Source of the DNA: an uncultured Alphaproteobacteria bacterium
GTDB taxonomy: Bacteria; Pseudomonadota; Alphaproteobacteria; Methylaequorales; Methylaequoraceae
Reading direction: 5' to 3'
Length of the DNA stretch: 64,000 nucleotides
Assembly: GCA_902536655.1 (NCBI GenBank)
Contig: CACAYF010000006.1
Coordinates: 29,793-93,792, forward strand
Within the stretch, counting starts at the first letter, position 1; each line of letters begins with the position of its first letter. Under the pieces are notes generated by a model that was not told the origin of the DNA, did no database searches, and saw nothing but the letters and a program-made list of their open reading frames with translations. Shown here in pieces: positions 25,688-35,246 of this stretch. A program made the position numbers and the translations under genes.

Positions 25688-26149
25688 ATGAGATATTTTA
25701 TTTATTTAATCTTTTCTATAGTTTTGTCATCATGTATTTCAAAAAAAATTATAAATGGTAATTTGCCAGACGCAGATACAATTTCTCTTCTTAAAATTGG
25801 GCAAGACGACAAGAACTCTGTAGCAAAAATTTTAGGCGAACCGTCATTTAAAGGTAGTTTGGGTGATGATGCATATTATTATGTTGGAAGTTTAAAATCA
25901 AAAATTGCATTCCTAAAATCTAATGTTAGAGAACAATATATATTAGAATTAAAATTCAGTAAAAGTAATAAGCTTAAAAATATATATTTTTATGATAAGT
26001 CATTATCTACAGATGTAGCAATGTCTTCACTTGAAACTAAAACTGATGGTGCAAAACAATCCTTTTTTCAACAGATTTTAGGTAATTTTGGGGTTCCAGG
26101 TATGAAAAGAGGTGGAGCAATTTTAGGCAGTGGTAAAGCTGATGACTAA
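25688..26149 (+). CDS. bamE: Outer-membrane assembly lipoprotein BamE
   Basis: Accessory lipoprotein of the BAM complex. The 153 residues have a lipoprotein signal with Cys16 (VLSSC), then the BamE fold: GNLPDADTISLLKIGQDDKN, VAKILGEPSF, and DAYYYVGS. A Gly-rich tail (GVPGMKRGGAILGSGKADD) is typical of alphaproteobacterial members. It ends 4 nt from the convergent hppA stop. Confidence 0.87.
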   Translation: MRYFIYLIFSIVLSSCISKKIINGNLPDADTISLLKIGQDDKNSVAKILGEPSFKGSLGDDAYYYVGSLKSKIAFLKSNVREQYILELKFSKSNKLKNIYFYDKSLSTDVAMSSLETKTDGAKQSFFQQILGNFGVPGMKRGGAILGSGKADD

Positions 26150-26153
26150 AGAG

Positions 26154-28253
26154 CTATGACAACATTGATAACAGAAGAATTGAAACAATATTAATGATTT
26201 TTATCATTGGGTTAATAGCTGGACCTGCTGTATCCTTGTAAGGGTCTCCTACTGTGTCACCAGTCACTGCTGCTTTATGAGCATCTGAGTTTTTTCCGCC
26301 AAAGTTTCCATCCTCTATGTATTTTTTAGCATTATCCCAAGCACCACCTCCTGAAGTCATAGAAATTGCAACAAATAAACCTGTGACTATCGTACCCAGT
26401 AGCATTGCACCAACTGTTGTAAATGCAGGAGCAGATTCGCCTGAGATAATATAAATTAAATAATAGGTCACAAACGGAGCCAAAACAGGAAGCATCGATG
26501 GAAGTATCATTGCATAAATTGCTTCTTTAGTTAATATATCAACTGCTTTTCCGTATTCTGGTTTAGATTTACCTGTCATAATTCCTTTATTTTCTGAAAA
26601 TTGTCTTCTGACTTCGTTGACTATCTTTTCTGCTGTTTTGCCTACAGCAGTCATACCCATAGAACCAAAAAGATAAGGTAACATGCCACCTATTAAAAGA
26701 CCCACAACAACATATGGATCATCTAATGCAAATTTGATATCTAAGTTTGGAAAATAATATTTTAAATCTTGCGTATAAGCTCCGAACAAAACTAAAGAAG
26801 CGAGTCCCGCTGAACCAATCGCATAACCCTTCGTTACTGCTTTTGTTGTGTTTCCAACAGCGTCAAGAGCATCGGTTGTTTTCCTAACATCTTCTGGAAG
26901 ATTAGACATTTCAGCAATCCCCCCAGCGTTGTCTGTGACAGGACCATATGCATCAAGCGCTACAATCATACCAGCTAAGGCCAACATTGTAGTGGCTGCA
27001 ATAGAAATTCCGTAAAGTCCGGCAAACTTATAAGATAAAACAATTCCTAAAATAATTACAAATGTGGGTAAGGCCGTAGCTTGCATTGAAACTGCTAAAC
27101 CCTGAATTATGTTTGTAGCATGACCAGATTGAGAAGATCGAGCAACTGATTTAACAGGTCCAAATTCTGTACTTGTGTAATATTCTGTTATCCAAACTAT
27201 AAGTCCTGTAACAGCTAACCCAATTAAAGCACAATAAAATAAATCTATACCTAAGAATGATTCAATAAAAAGATCACTATTTATTATTAGCTTGTCCGCA
27301 CCTATAAAAAAATCAGTAACAATGTAAATTAAAATTATCGAAACACCTGCAGTAATTATCAAACCCTTGTAGAGAGCTCCCATTATATTTTGGGAGCCAT
27401 CATTTAACTTTACATAATAAGCTCCTATTAATGACGAAACAATACATACACCAGCAATTAATAAAGGAAACATCATGAATTTTTGTTGATCTCCAAAGTC
27501 AAATAGTATAAGTCCTAGAACCATTGTGCCAACAATTGTAACCGCATATGTTTCGAAAAGATCAGCCGCCATACCAGCACAATCTCCAACATTATCTCCA
27601 ACATTATCAGCAATTACAGCTGGGTTTCTTGGATCATCCTCAGGAATACCGGCCTCTATTTTTCCTACTAAATCTGCTCCAACATCTGCCCCCTTAGTAA
27701 AAATTCCTCCCCCAAGTCTTGCAAAAATTGAGATCAACGAAGCTCCAAAGCTTAATGCAATCATCGCTTCGACAATTTCTCTTCCTTGTGATTCACCCAG
27801 TTTCAGGTATAAAAACCAATAATAACCAACCAGTCCCAAGAGACCAAACCCAACAACTAAAAATCCTGTGATTGCTCCCGATTTAAATGATATATCCAGT
27901 GCTTTGTCAAGACTTTGAGTAGCTGCTTGTGTTGTTCTGACGTTTGCTCTTACAGATACAAACATTCCAACATAACCAGCCAACCCAGACAAAAAAGCCC
28001 CAATAATAAACCCTATTGCTACATAAGGATTATGTATAAGAAAATAAAGTAAAAGAGCTATTAAAAAGCCTACAATTGAAATTGTGATATATTGTCTATT
28101 AAGATATGCCTGGGCGCCTTCTTGAATAGCGGCAGCAATCTCTATCATTCTTTCGCTACCTTGGGGTTCTTTTAATATGTTCTTTGTGGTAAAAGCACCA
28201 AAACCAATCGATAGTAAAGAGCAGAGCAAAATGATTGAAAATTCGAGAATCAT
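26154..28253 (-). CDS. hppA: K+-independent membrane H+-translocating pyrophosphatase
   Basis: Hydrolyses pyrophosphate and pumps protons across the inner membrane. The 699 residues form about 16 membrane spans. The catalytic loop [11 protein letters not shown] (190-200) and [17 protein letters not shown] (216-232) are intact, as is the late [19 protein letters not shown]. Lys471 in GNTTKAVTK is the residue that marks K+-independent proton pumps; K+-dependent forms have Ala there. In many alphaproteobacteria it lies beside thiL, as here. Together with a PPi-type phosphofructokinase it suggests active pyrophosphate energetics. Confidence 0.96.
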   Translation of the reverse strand: MILEFSIILLCSLLSIGFGAFTTKNILKEPQGSERMIEIAAAIQEGAQAYLNRQYITISIVGFLIALLLYFLIHNPYVAIGFIIGAFLSGLAGYVGMFVSVRANVRTTQAATQSLDKALDISFKSGAITGFLVVGFGLLGLVGYYWFLYLKLGESQGREIVEAMIALSFGASLISIFARLGGGIFTKGADVGADLVGKIEAGIPEDDPRNPAVIADNVGDNVGDCAGMAADLFETYAVTIVGTMVLGLILFDFGDQQKFMMFPLLIAGVCIVSSLIGAYYVKLNDGSQNIMGALYKGLIITAGVSIILIYIVTDFFIGADKLIINSDLFIESFLGIDLFYCALIGLAVTGLIVWITEYYTSTEFGPVKSVARSSQSGHATNIIQGLAVSMQATALPTFVIILGIVLSYKFAGLYGISIAATTMLALAGMIVALDAYGPVTDNAGGIAEMSNLPEDVRKTTDALDAVGNTTKAVTKGYAIGSAGLASLVLFGAYTQDLKYYFPNLDIKFALDDPYVVVGLLIGGMLPYLFGSMGMTAVGKTAEKIVNEVRRQFSENKGIMTGKSKPEYGKAVDILTKEAIYAMILPSMLPVLAPFVTYYLIYIISGESAPAFTTVGAMLLGTIVTGLFVAISMTSGGGAWDNAKKYIEDGNFGGKNSDAHKAAVTGDTVGDPYKDTAGPAINPMIKIINIVSILLLSMLS

Positions 28254-28278
28254 ATTAAAAAAACCTGATAAAACAAAC

Positions 28279-28306
28279 CTTATAACACATTAGATTCGAT
28301 GATCAA
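28279..28306 (-). promoter_or_regulatory. Probable sigma70 promoter for hppA
   Basis: On the minus strand TTGATC (28306-28301) and TATAAG (28284-28279) are 16 bp apart in the 64-bp gap between thiL and hppA. The predicted start lies about 18 nt before the hppA ATG. Confidence 0.45.
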
Positions 28307-28317
28307 TAATTAATTAA

Positions 28318-29271
28318 TTAAAAATGGCTAAAACCAGATTTTCTTGTTTTAAATTCTTTACCCTTACTATCAAATATTCTTACTCCTTTACCGCTCGAAA
28401 AATAACCTATTTTAGAAATTCCCTTTAAATTTTTGTCAAGTTTTTGTTTTTTTGATAAACAAAAAAGTAGTTCATAATCTTCTCCACCAGACAGAATTAT
28501 TTCCCAGATATCGTTTACTTTTCTTTTATTTTTCGTAAATAATTCTTTAGATGCGCATGATAAAGGAATTTTATCTAAGAAAATATTTGCCTGTTTATTC
28601 GATTGCTTGGCTATGAATGAAAGTTCTTCCAACAAACCATCAGAAATGTCTGTACAGAAATCTGCGTTATTTAATAATTTTTTACCAACTGAGAGTCTTG
28701 GTTCAGGAAGAAGTAATTTTTGAATCAATCTTTTTTTACTTTTTGTTGAGCAATTAAAAATCAGATCATTTGACATAAGTTCATAACCTAACCCTGCGTC
28801 TCCAATGCAACCAGTGACAAAAATACCAGAATTAGATTTGGTATAGTTTTTTTCATGACAATAAGAATCAGTCTTACCTAAAATAGTTAAAGATAAAAAA
28901 ATTTTATCAGAGCTGCTCATATCTCCACCATAGAGTTTAAGATTGAACTTTTTCATGTCTAATTTCAAACCTGTAGTAAAATTTTTTAACCAACATTGAG
29001 ATTTATGTTTAGGTATTGCAATATTTAAAAAAAATCCTGTCGGAACTGCACCCATTGCCGCAATATCAGATAAATTTATTCTTATAAGCTTTTTTGCTAA
29101 TAAATTTGGATCAACACATTTTTTAAAATGTTTGTCTTCTATCATCATGTCTGTTGATATAACAAGATTGTGTTTTTTAAAATAAGCTGCATCATTTTTT
29201 AAAAATAAAGATTCCTTATTTTGAGCAAGCGGCAATAAGTATTTTTCAATTAATTTTTTTTCATTATTCAT
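28318..29271 (-). CDS. thiL: Thiamine-monophosphate kinase
   Basis: Phosphorylates thiamine monophosphate to the active diphosphate. The 317 residues of the PurM/ThiL fold include NDAAYFKKHNLVISTDMMIE, INLSDIAAMGAVPTGFFLNI, LYGGDMSSSD, VTGCIGDAGLGYEL and DISDGLLEELSFIA. It overlaps nusB by 8 nt. Confidence 0.93.
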   Translation of the reverse strand: MNNEKKLIEKYLLPLAQNKESLFLKNDAAYFKKHNLVISTDMMIEDKHFKKCVDPNLLAKKLIRINLSDIAAMGAVPTGFFLNIAIPKHKSQCWLKNFTTGLKLDMKKFNLKLYGGDMSSSDKIFLSLTILGKTDSYCHEKNYTKSNSGIFVTGCIGDAGLGYELMSNDLIFNCSTKSKKRLIQKLLLPEPRLSVGKKLLNNADFCTDISDGLLEELSFIAKQSNKQANIFLDKIPLSCASKELFTKNKRKVNDIWEIILSGGEDYELLFCLSKKQKLDKNLKGISKIGYFSSGKGVRIFDSKGKEFKTRKSGFSHF

Positions 29272-29725
29272 GAATTTCTAATTTCTTATGAATTTTATCA
29301 AGAATTGCATTTATAAAGTTATTGTCTTTCTCAATACTAAAAGATTCAGCTAACATTAAATATTCAGTTATTATAATGCCCATCGAAGTTTTGGGATAAG
29401 TGATCATTTCAGAAGTAGCAACTCTTAAAAGTGCTTGTAATACCTTTGGTAATCTTTTAAACGTCCAACTTTTCTCTAGATTGTTAGAGATCAAACCAAG
29501 AATGAAATCTTCATTTTCAAAAACATTATTGAAAATTTTTTTAAAAAAAACTTTATCAAATGTTTTTTTTCCTAGATTGAAATCTAAATCAATATGAAAC
29601 TTAAAATCATTTTGTGAAATAAATTCTCTTTCAATTTGCTTCTGATCAAAACCAAAACTTTGATTAAATATTGCTTGCACTGCTAAATATCTAGAAAAAG
29701 ATTTTGAATGAATTTTGCCTTTCAT
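29264..29725 (-). CDS. nusB: Transcription antitermination factor NusB
   Basis: Binds boxA RNA with NusE (S10) for rRNA antitermination. The 153-residue all-helical protein shows SRYLAVQAIFNQSFG near the N-terminus and the family core FKRLPKVLQALLRVATSEM, then IIITEYLMLAESFS and FINAILDKIHKK. The 99-nt gap upstream, before the ribH stop, holds no feature that I can support. Confidence 0.92.
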   Translation of the reverse strand: MKGKIHSKSFSRYLAVQAIFNQSFGFDQKQIEREFISQNDFKFHIDLDFNLGKKTFDKVFFKKIFNNVFENEDFILGLISNNLEKSWTFKRLPKVLQALLRVATSEMITYPKTSMGIIITEYLMLAESFSIEKDNNFINAILDKIHKKLEIHE

Positions 29726-29824
29726 ATTTTTTTAGACCCTAAATAAAAAAAAATATTAAGAAATCATATAACACCATATCAATTTGACTATTGTTTATTA
29801 AAGATGTCCACAAAAATTAAAATT

Positions 29825-30250
29825 CTATAGTTTTAATGTTTTAATAAGATTGCAACAAACCATGGCGGCTTTTCCTCCAAAATTTTTTTTTTTTATGTCA
29901 GATCTTTCTTTAGCCTGTTTTAAGTTGTTGACTGTTAAAATAGCTGAACCAAGTGGTAAAACCTTCTTGTATACTAATGAATAGATTTCATTCATAGAAA
30001 TATTTTTCACAACATCGTAGTGATCTGTTTCTCCTTTTATAATACATCCAAGTACAATAAACCCTGAATAATCATTCTGAAATTTGTGAAGTAAAAAAGG
30101 GATTTCTAATGAACCATCAACCCTTATTTTGTCAAAAAGAAAATTATTAGATATCAGATATGATTCTGCACCGTTGATAAGATTCTCTGATATTTCAGGA
30201 TAAAAATCAGAAAAAATAATTAAGACTTTTTTAGATTTTTTTTGTGCCAT
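29825..30250 (-). CDS. ribH: 6,7-dimethyl-8-ribityllumazine synthase
   Basis: Penultimate step of riboflavin synthesis. The 141 residues carry RVDGSLEIPFLLHKF, the phosphate-binding loop VLGCIIKGETDHYDVV with catalytic His, and ILTVNNLKQAKERS. It overlaps the ribBA end by 20 nt, so translation is coupled. Confidence 0.94.
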   Translation of the reverse strand: MAQKKSKKVLIIFSDFYPEISENLINGAESYLISNNFLFDKIRVDGSLEIPFLLHKFQNDYSGFIVLGCIIKGETDHYDVVKNISMNEIYSLVYKKVLPLGSAILTVNNLKQAKERSDIKKKNFGGKAAMVCCNLIKTLKL

Positions 30251-31310
30251 TAATCTCTAATCCAAAACCATCTATTCCAACAATATTTTTTGATGATTTA
30301 GTTAACAAAATTATTTTTTTAACACCCAGATCTAGGAGAATTTGAGCACCAACCCCATATTCTTTTAAAATGTTATTCTTATTTTGTGATAACGTTGAAT
30401 TTTTTTTTTTCAGTTCTTTATCTGGGTTTCTCACAATTACAATAACTCCGTGATCATTTTTACAAATAATTTCTAAAGATTTTTCAAGATCATTATTTTT
30501 TAAATCAAGTAAATCTGAAATTATATTTAAACTATGCATTCTTACTAATACACTTTTATTTCTCTTTATCTTTCCTTTCACTAAAACTAGGTGCTCAGTT
30601 TCGTCTATAAGATTCTTATAAACAAATAACTTAAATTCCCCAAACCTAGGAAGGCTTATATCATCTTTTTTAATGCATTTAACAAATTTGTCTTTTTTTA
30701 ATTTATATTCAATTAAATCCTTTATTGATGACATTTTAAGATTATGTTGTTTACAAAATTTTCTAAGGTCATCAAAACGTGCCATTGAACCATCGTCATT
30801 CATTATTTCACAAATAACGCCATAGGGGCTTGAATTTCCATTCGCAAGTCTGGATAAATCAACAGCAGCTTCTGTGTGTCCGGCTCTTTCTAGAACTCCT
30901 CCGTCTTTAGCTAACAAAGGAAAAATATGACCTGGACTTACTAAATCAGTTGATTTGGATTTATGAGAAACTGCAACTTTTATGGTTTGTGACCTATCCC
31001 GGGCACTAATACCAGTTGTTACTCCCCTCTTTGCCTCAATTGAGACAGTGAATGCCGTTCTGTGTCTGCTATGATTATCGTCGGTCATGAGTTTTAAATT
31101 TAGCTTTTTAAATCTTTTTTTATCTAAAGCCAGACAAATCAAACCACGAGCATATTTCGCCATAAAATTTATTTTTTGAGGAGAAACATGCGTTGCAGAA
31201 AAAACAAGGTCACCTTCATTCTCTCTTTTTTCGTCATCGACTATTACAACCATCTTTCCTTTAGATAAATCTTTTATAATTTGAGAAATTGAGGAAAAAC
31301 TTGTTTTCAT
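30231..31310 (-). CDS. ribB: DHBP synthase with degenerate GTP cyclohydrolase II domain (RibBA-like)
   Basis: The N-terminal 3,4-dihydroxy-2-butanone-4-phosphate synthase domain (about 1-205) looks intact: VDDEKRENEGD (24-34), DDNHSRHRTAF, and ERAGHTEAAVDL (141-152). The C-terminal RibA-like domain (about 210-359) keeps the fold marker EYGVGAQILLDLG (317-329). It has lost the zinc-binding Cys-x10-Cys-x-Cys: after RMHS (257-260) no cysteines occur where they are required. The DxRD substrate motif is also absent. It is therefore probably only RibB-active, and GTP cyclohydrolase II must be supplied by another gene. The symbol reflects the active half. Confidence 0.9.
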   Translation of the reverse strand: MKTSFSSISQIIKDLSKGKMVVIVDDEKRENEGDLVFSATHVSPQKINFMAKYARGLICLALDKKRFKKLNLKLMTDDNHSRHRTAFTVSIEAKRGVTTGISARDRSQTIKVAVSHKSKSTDLVSPGHIFPLLAKDGGVLERAGHTEAAVDLSRLANGNSSPYGVICEIMNDDGSMARFDDLRKFCKQHNLKMSSIKDLIEYKLKKDKFVKCIKKDDISLPRFGEFKLFVYKNLIDETEHLVLVKGKIKRNKSVLVRMHSLNIISDLLDLKNNDLEKSLEIICKNDHGVIVIVRNPDKELKKKNSTLSQNKNNILKEYGVGAQILLDLGVKKIILLTKSSKNIVGIDGFGLEINGTKKI

Positions 31311-31882
31311 TTCTTCAAAGCCTTAAAAACATACCTAGCTATCATATCTATTTCTAAATTAAATTTGTCTCCAATTGAGCAAAACTTCAGGTTTGTATTT
31401 TCCCATGTAAAAGGTACAACACTTATATCAAAATTTGCTCCATCAACGTTGTTGACTGTCAAAGAAATCCCATCAATAGTAATAGAACATTTATTTGTTA
31501 AATATTTAGACAAGTCAGAAGACACTGAAAAGTTTAAAATCCAGGAGTCTTTGTCAATTTTTATATCATTAAGTGTTGAAAGACCATCAACATGACCAAA
31601 AACAAGATGACCGCCCAAATCGTCACCAATTTTTAGTGATTTTTCTAGATTTAGTTTATCACCTTCCTTCTTTGTATTAAAATTTGTTTTAGAAATTGTT
31701 TCAGATGATAAATTACAAAAAAAAACATTCTCCTCAAAACTACTAACAGTTAAGCATACACCTGAACATGATATTGATTCGCCTAGTATCAAATCATCAA
31801 AACCTGATTTTATTCCAAGAATTCTTGATTTTAAATTCCAAGAATGAATAACACCAACTTTTTTAATTATTCCTGTAAACAT
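31307..31882 (-). CDS. ribE: Riboflavin synthase, alpha subunit
   Basis: Dismutates two lumazine molecules to riboflavin. The 191 residues are two repeated barrels: MFTGIIKKVGVI with GESISCSGVCLTV, then LGGHLVFGHVDGLST with CSITIDGISLTVNNV. It sits 3 nt after ribD and overlaps ribBA by 4 nt. Confidence 0.95.
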   Translation of the reverse strand: MFTGIIKKVGVIHSWNLKSRILGIKSGFDDLILGESISCSGVCLTVSSFEENVFFCNLSSETISKTNFNTKKEGDKLNLEKSLKIGDDLGGHLVFGHVDGLSTLNDIKIDKDSWILNFSVSSDLSKYLTNKCSITIDGISLTVNNVDGANFDISVVPFTWENTNLKFCSIGDKFNLEIDMIARYVFKALKK

Positions 31883-31885
31883 ATT

Positions 31886-32986
31886 TTAATCTTTATAATT
31901 TTCTAATATTTCCATAGTATTATTTTTTACAATGGATAAATGTGTATGTTTAAAAGATATTTTCTTATTTTTCAAAATGTTAAACGCACTAATTCCTTTG
32001 CCACCAATAAAGTAATTAGATCTAAAAATGATTAAACGATCAACCAACCCTTCATTAAGAAATGACGTAAAAATCTTTCCCCCTCCCTCAACAAATAAGC
32101 TACAAACTCCTATTTTAGCAAGCTCTTCAAGAATATTGGATAATTTAAACCTTTTCTTATCTAACAAAAATATTTTAACTTTTTTTTCTTCAATTTGTTT
32201 TATTATTTGATTTTTATTCTTAAGCGTAAAAATAATCGTTGGGTTAAATTTACAATTTTTAAAAATATATGAATTTAAGTTGAGATCTAATTTTTTGGAT
32301 AGAATAATTCTTATTGGAGAAAATCTTTTTAAACCCTCAATTCTACAGTTTAGTTTTGGATTATCAATATTAACCGTATTTTTACCAACCAAAATAGCGT
32401 CTGCTTCCGATCTCATGATATGAACAATTTTTTTTACTTGATTATTTGTGATTTTGTCTGATTTATTTAGCTTAGACGAAATTTTAGTATCTAGTGACGA
32501 TCCAATTTTTAAGGTAACTTTTGGACGATGAAACTTTCTATTTAAAATATATCCACTATAAATTTGTTTGGTTTCTTCAGTCAAAATACCCCCTAAAACC
32601 TCTAAGCCATTTTTTTTTAATAATTTTTCCCCTAATCCGTTTACTCGTTTATCAGGATCTCTTAGTGAAAAAACAACTCTGTTGATTTTTGATTTTAAAA
32701 TCTTTGATACACATGATTCGTCTCTTCCGCAATGACAACATGGTTCTAAAGTTGAATAAAGCGTATAATGATGTTTTTTTCTAAAATTCATTTTACTTAA
32801 AGCAACTGCCTCTGCATGAGGTCTGCCACCTTCAAAAGTATAACCAAAAGAAACAATCTTATTTAGAGTTTTTCTTAAATTTGACTCGACTATCAATGAG
32901 ACAACAGGTGGGTTTGGAAAGGTCGTTCCAATTATTTTTTTTAAAAGAAAAATAGAAATTTTAATGTATTTTATATCTAAATCCAC
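31886..32986 (-). CDS. ribD: Bifunctional riboflavin deaminase/reductase RibD
   Basis: Deaminates and then reduces the pyrimidine intermediate after GTP cyclohydrolase II. The N-terminal zinc deaminase domain has GRPHAEAVAL and EPCCHCGRDESC. The C-terminal reductase domain (about 150-366) has LKIGSSLDTKI, SEADAILVGKNTVNIDNP, and LFVEGGGKIFTSFL. The 366-residue length is normal. It follows nrdR by 3 nt. Confidence 0.95.
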   Translation of the reverse strand: MDLDIKYIKISIFLLKKIIGTTFPNPPVVSLIVESNLRKTLNKIVSFGYTFEGGRPHAEAVALSKMNFRKKHHYTLYSTLEPCCHCGRDESCVSKILKSKINRVVFSLRDPDKRVNGLGEKLLKKNGLEVLGGILTEETKQIYSGYILNRKFHRPKVTLKIGSSLDTKISSKLNKSDKITNNQVKKIVHIMRSEADAILVGKNTVNIDNPKLNCRIEGLKRFSPIRIILSKKLDLNLNSYIFKNCKFNPTIIFTLKNKNQIIKQIEEKKVKIFLLDKKRFKLSNILEELAKIGVCSLFVEGGGKIFTSFLNEGLVDRLIIFRSNYFIGGKGISAFNILKNKKISFKHTHLSIVKNNTMEILENYKD

Positions 32987-32989
32987 TTC

Positions 32990-33451
32990 CTATTCGTTTT
33001 TAAGATTTAAATTTTTATCTATAAATTTTCTAAAATCATCAGTTTCTTGAAAATCTTTGTACACGGAAGCAAACCGCAAATAAGCAACTCTATCTAATTC
33101 TTTTAGAGCATCCATTACAAGTTCTCCAATTACTTTAGTTGGAATTTCAGTTTCGCCTGAACTCTCAAGTCTTCTTTGTATGCTATTGGTTATTAATTCT
33201 ATCTGTTCTGAGTCGACTGGTCGTTTTCTACAAGAAATGTTTATGGATCTTACAAGTTTCTCTCTTTCGAATACTGTCCTAGTTTGATCTTTTTTAATTA
33301 CCATTAATTCTCTTAATTGAACTCTCTCAAAAGTTGTGAATCTGGCTGCACATGCTGGACACTGTCTCCTTCTTCTTATAGAGCTATTATCCTCTGACGG
33401 TCTTGAATCCTTGACTTGCGTTTCGTCATGACCACAAAATGGACATCTCAT
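32990..33451 (-). CDS. nrdR: Transcriptional repressor NrdR
   Basis: Represses ribonucleotide reductase genes in response to ATP/dATP. The 153 residues have a zinc ribbon [18 protein letters not shown] with a second pair in [17 protein letters not shown], then an ATP-cone (about 46-136) with [20 protein letters not shown]. It stands between glyA and ribD, the usual alphaproteobacterial place. Confidence 0.96.
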   Translation of the reverse strand: MRCPFCGHDETQVKDSRPSEDNSSIRRRRQCPACAARFTTFERVQLRELMVIKKDQTRTVFEREKLVRSINISCRKRPVDSEQIELITNSIQRRLESSGETEIPTKVIGELVMDALKELDRVAYLRFASVYKDFQETDDFRKFIDKNLNLKNE

Positions 33452-33509
33452 AAAATAGCTTACCTATCTCTAGTAAAAAGCAAATAATTTCTTCTACAGT
33501 AAATGGATG

Positions 33510-34793
33510 TTAAATAGCAGTACTGTAAATTGGAAATTTTTCACATAAAGCTTTCACTTTTGATTTCACTTCCTTTTCAACCTTGGAATTATCTTCTGGG
33601 TTTAAGGACAAACCGTCTAAAACATCTCCGATTAGATTGCCTACCATACGAAATTCTTCTTTTCCAAAACCTCTGCTTGTACCAGCAGGCGTTCCAAGTC
33701 TTATACCTGAAGTTACGAATGGGCTTTCCGGGTCAAATGGGACGCCATTTTTATTGCATGTTATACCAGCATTCTCAAGTGATTTCTCCGCAGCTTTACC
33801 TGTTAACTTTTTAGGTCTCAAATCAACCAGTACAAGGTGAGTGTCTGTTCCACCTGAAACCACTTCAAGGCCTCTTTCTAACATTACTTCTGATAGAGTT
33901 TTAGAATTAGCAACAACAGATTCAATATAATGTTTAAAATCTGGTTGTAGTGCTTCACCAAAAGCTACAGCTTTGGCGCATATCACATGCATAAGTGGTC
34001 CACCTTGCAAGCCTGGAAAAACAGCAGAATTAATTTTTTTGGCATGACCTTCGTTGTTTGTAAGAATTATACCGCCTCGTGGACCTCTGAGCGTTTTGTG
34101 GGTTGTTGATGTTACTACGTCTGCAAACTCTAGTGGATTTGGGTAGAGTCCTGTAGCTACTAAGCCAGCAAAATGCGCCATATCTACTAAGAAAAGAGCT
34201 CCAACTTTATCGGCTATTTCTTTAAATTTTTTGAAATCGATGATTCTAGGATACGACGATCCACCTGCAATTATCAATTTAGGTTTGTTTTCTACAGCCA
34301 ATTTTTCAACTTCATCATAATCTATTAAGGCTGTGTCTTTCCTTACACCATATTGAATCGCATTAAACCATTTACCTGATTCGTTTGGTGGAGCACCATG
34401 AGTTAAATGCCCTCCAGCAGCTAAAGACATTCCCATTATTGTATCACCAGGTTTTAATAATGCTAAAAAAACCGCTTGGTTAGCTTGAGATCCAGAATGA
34501 ACTTGCACATTAGCAAAGCCAGCATTGAATAATTTTTTAATTCTATCTATGCAAATATCTTCTACAACATCGACATGTTCACATCCGCCGTAGTATCTTT
34601 TACCGGAATATCCTTCAGCATATTTATTAGTTAATATAGTACCTTGTGCTTCAAGAACTGCTTTGGATACAATATTCTCTGATGCTATTAATTCTATTTG
34701 GTCATTCTGCCTGTGGTATTCGTTCTTTATTGCTTCTAATACCGCTGGATCTGTTTGTGTTAAACTGCTTTCAAAAAATAGTTGTGCTGTCAT
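33510..34793 (-). CDS. glyA: Serine hydroxymethyltransferase
   Basis: PLP enzyme converting serine and tetrahydrofolate to glycine and methylene-THF. The 427 residues include [40 protein letters not shown] and the PLP-lysine motif [13 protein letters not shown]. It links one-carbon metabolism with the serine-glyoxylate genes at 43602-47115. Confidence 0.97.
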   Translation of the reverse strand: MTAQLFFESSLTQTDPAVLEAIKNEYHRQNDQIELIASENIVSKAVLEAQGTILTNKYAEGYSGKRYYGGCEHVDVVEDICIDRIKKLFNAGFANVQVHSGSQANQAVFLALLKPGDTIMGMSLAAGGHLTHGAPPNESGKWFNAIQYGVRKDTALIDYDEVEKLAVENKPKLIIAGGSSYPRIIDFKKFKEIADKVGALFLVDMAHFAGLVATGLYPNPLEFADVVTSTTHKTLRGPRGGIILTNNEGHAKKINSAVFPGLQGGPLMHVICAKAVAFGEALQPDFKHYIESVVANSKTLSEVMLERGLEVVSGGTDTHLVLVDLRPKKLTGKAAEKSLENAGITCNKNGVPFDPESPFVTSGIRLGTPAGTSRGFGKEEFRMVGNLIGDVLDGLSLNPEDNSKVEKEVKSKVKALCEKFPIYSTAI

Positions 34794-34810
34794 TTCTTCT
34801 CCATATTATT

Positions 34811-35245
34811 TTATTCTACAAAATTAAATTTATCAAGTCTAGCTTGATGACGTCCACCTTCATAGTTTGTTTTCAAAAATACTAATAAACATTTAATAGC
34901 TTCTTGCTCAGAAATCAACCTTGAACCTAAAACTAAAATGTTAGCATTGTTATGTTGTCTAGCCAACATTGACATTTTATTGTTCATACAAAGCGCCGCA
35001 CGTACATTTTTAAACCTATTTGCGACCATTGACATTCCGATTCCTGAACCACAAATCAAAACTCCTAATAGATCTTTTTTTAAATCAATTTTTTTGGACA
35101 GTTTTCTGGCATAATCAGGATAATCAACAGAATCTTCAGAAAAAGGACCTAAGTCATCAAATTTTATTTCGCCCTGTAATTCTTGAATTAAAATTTTTTT
35201 TAACTTGTATCCAGCATGATCACTTGCAATCAAAATTTCATTCAC
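34811..35245 (-). CDS. rpiB: Ribose-5-phosphate isomerase B
   Basis: Isomerises ribose 5-phosphate and ribulose 5-phosphate. The 144 residues include IASDHAGYKLK (5-15), the catalytic-Cys loop VLICGSGIGMSMVANR, and RQHNNANILVLGSR. It lies 17 nt before glyA and 1 nt after the symporter gene, so all three may share a transcript. Confidence 0.95.
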   Translation of the reverse strand: MNEILIASDHAGYKLKKILIQELQGEIKFDDLGPFSEDSVDYPDYARKLSKKIDLKKDLLGVLICGSGIGMSMVANRFKNVRAALCMNNKMSMLARQHNNANILVLGSRLISEQEAIKCLLVFLKTNYEGGRHQARLDKFNFVE

Positions 35246-35246
35246 A

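Noticed and set aside
29726..29824. Possible FMN riboswitch or promoter in the gap before ribH
   Set aside because: None of the conserved RFN elements is present, and no promoter pair is convincing.
33530..33840. Plus-strand open frames of 85-94 codons within glyA
   Set aside because: They are shadows of the conserved SHMT coding sequence on the other strand.
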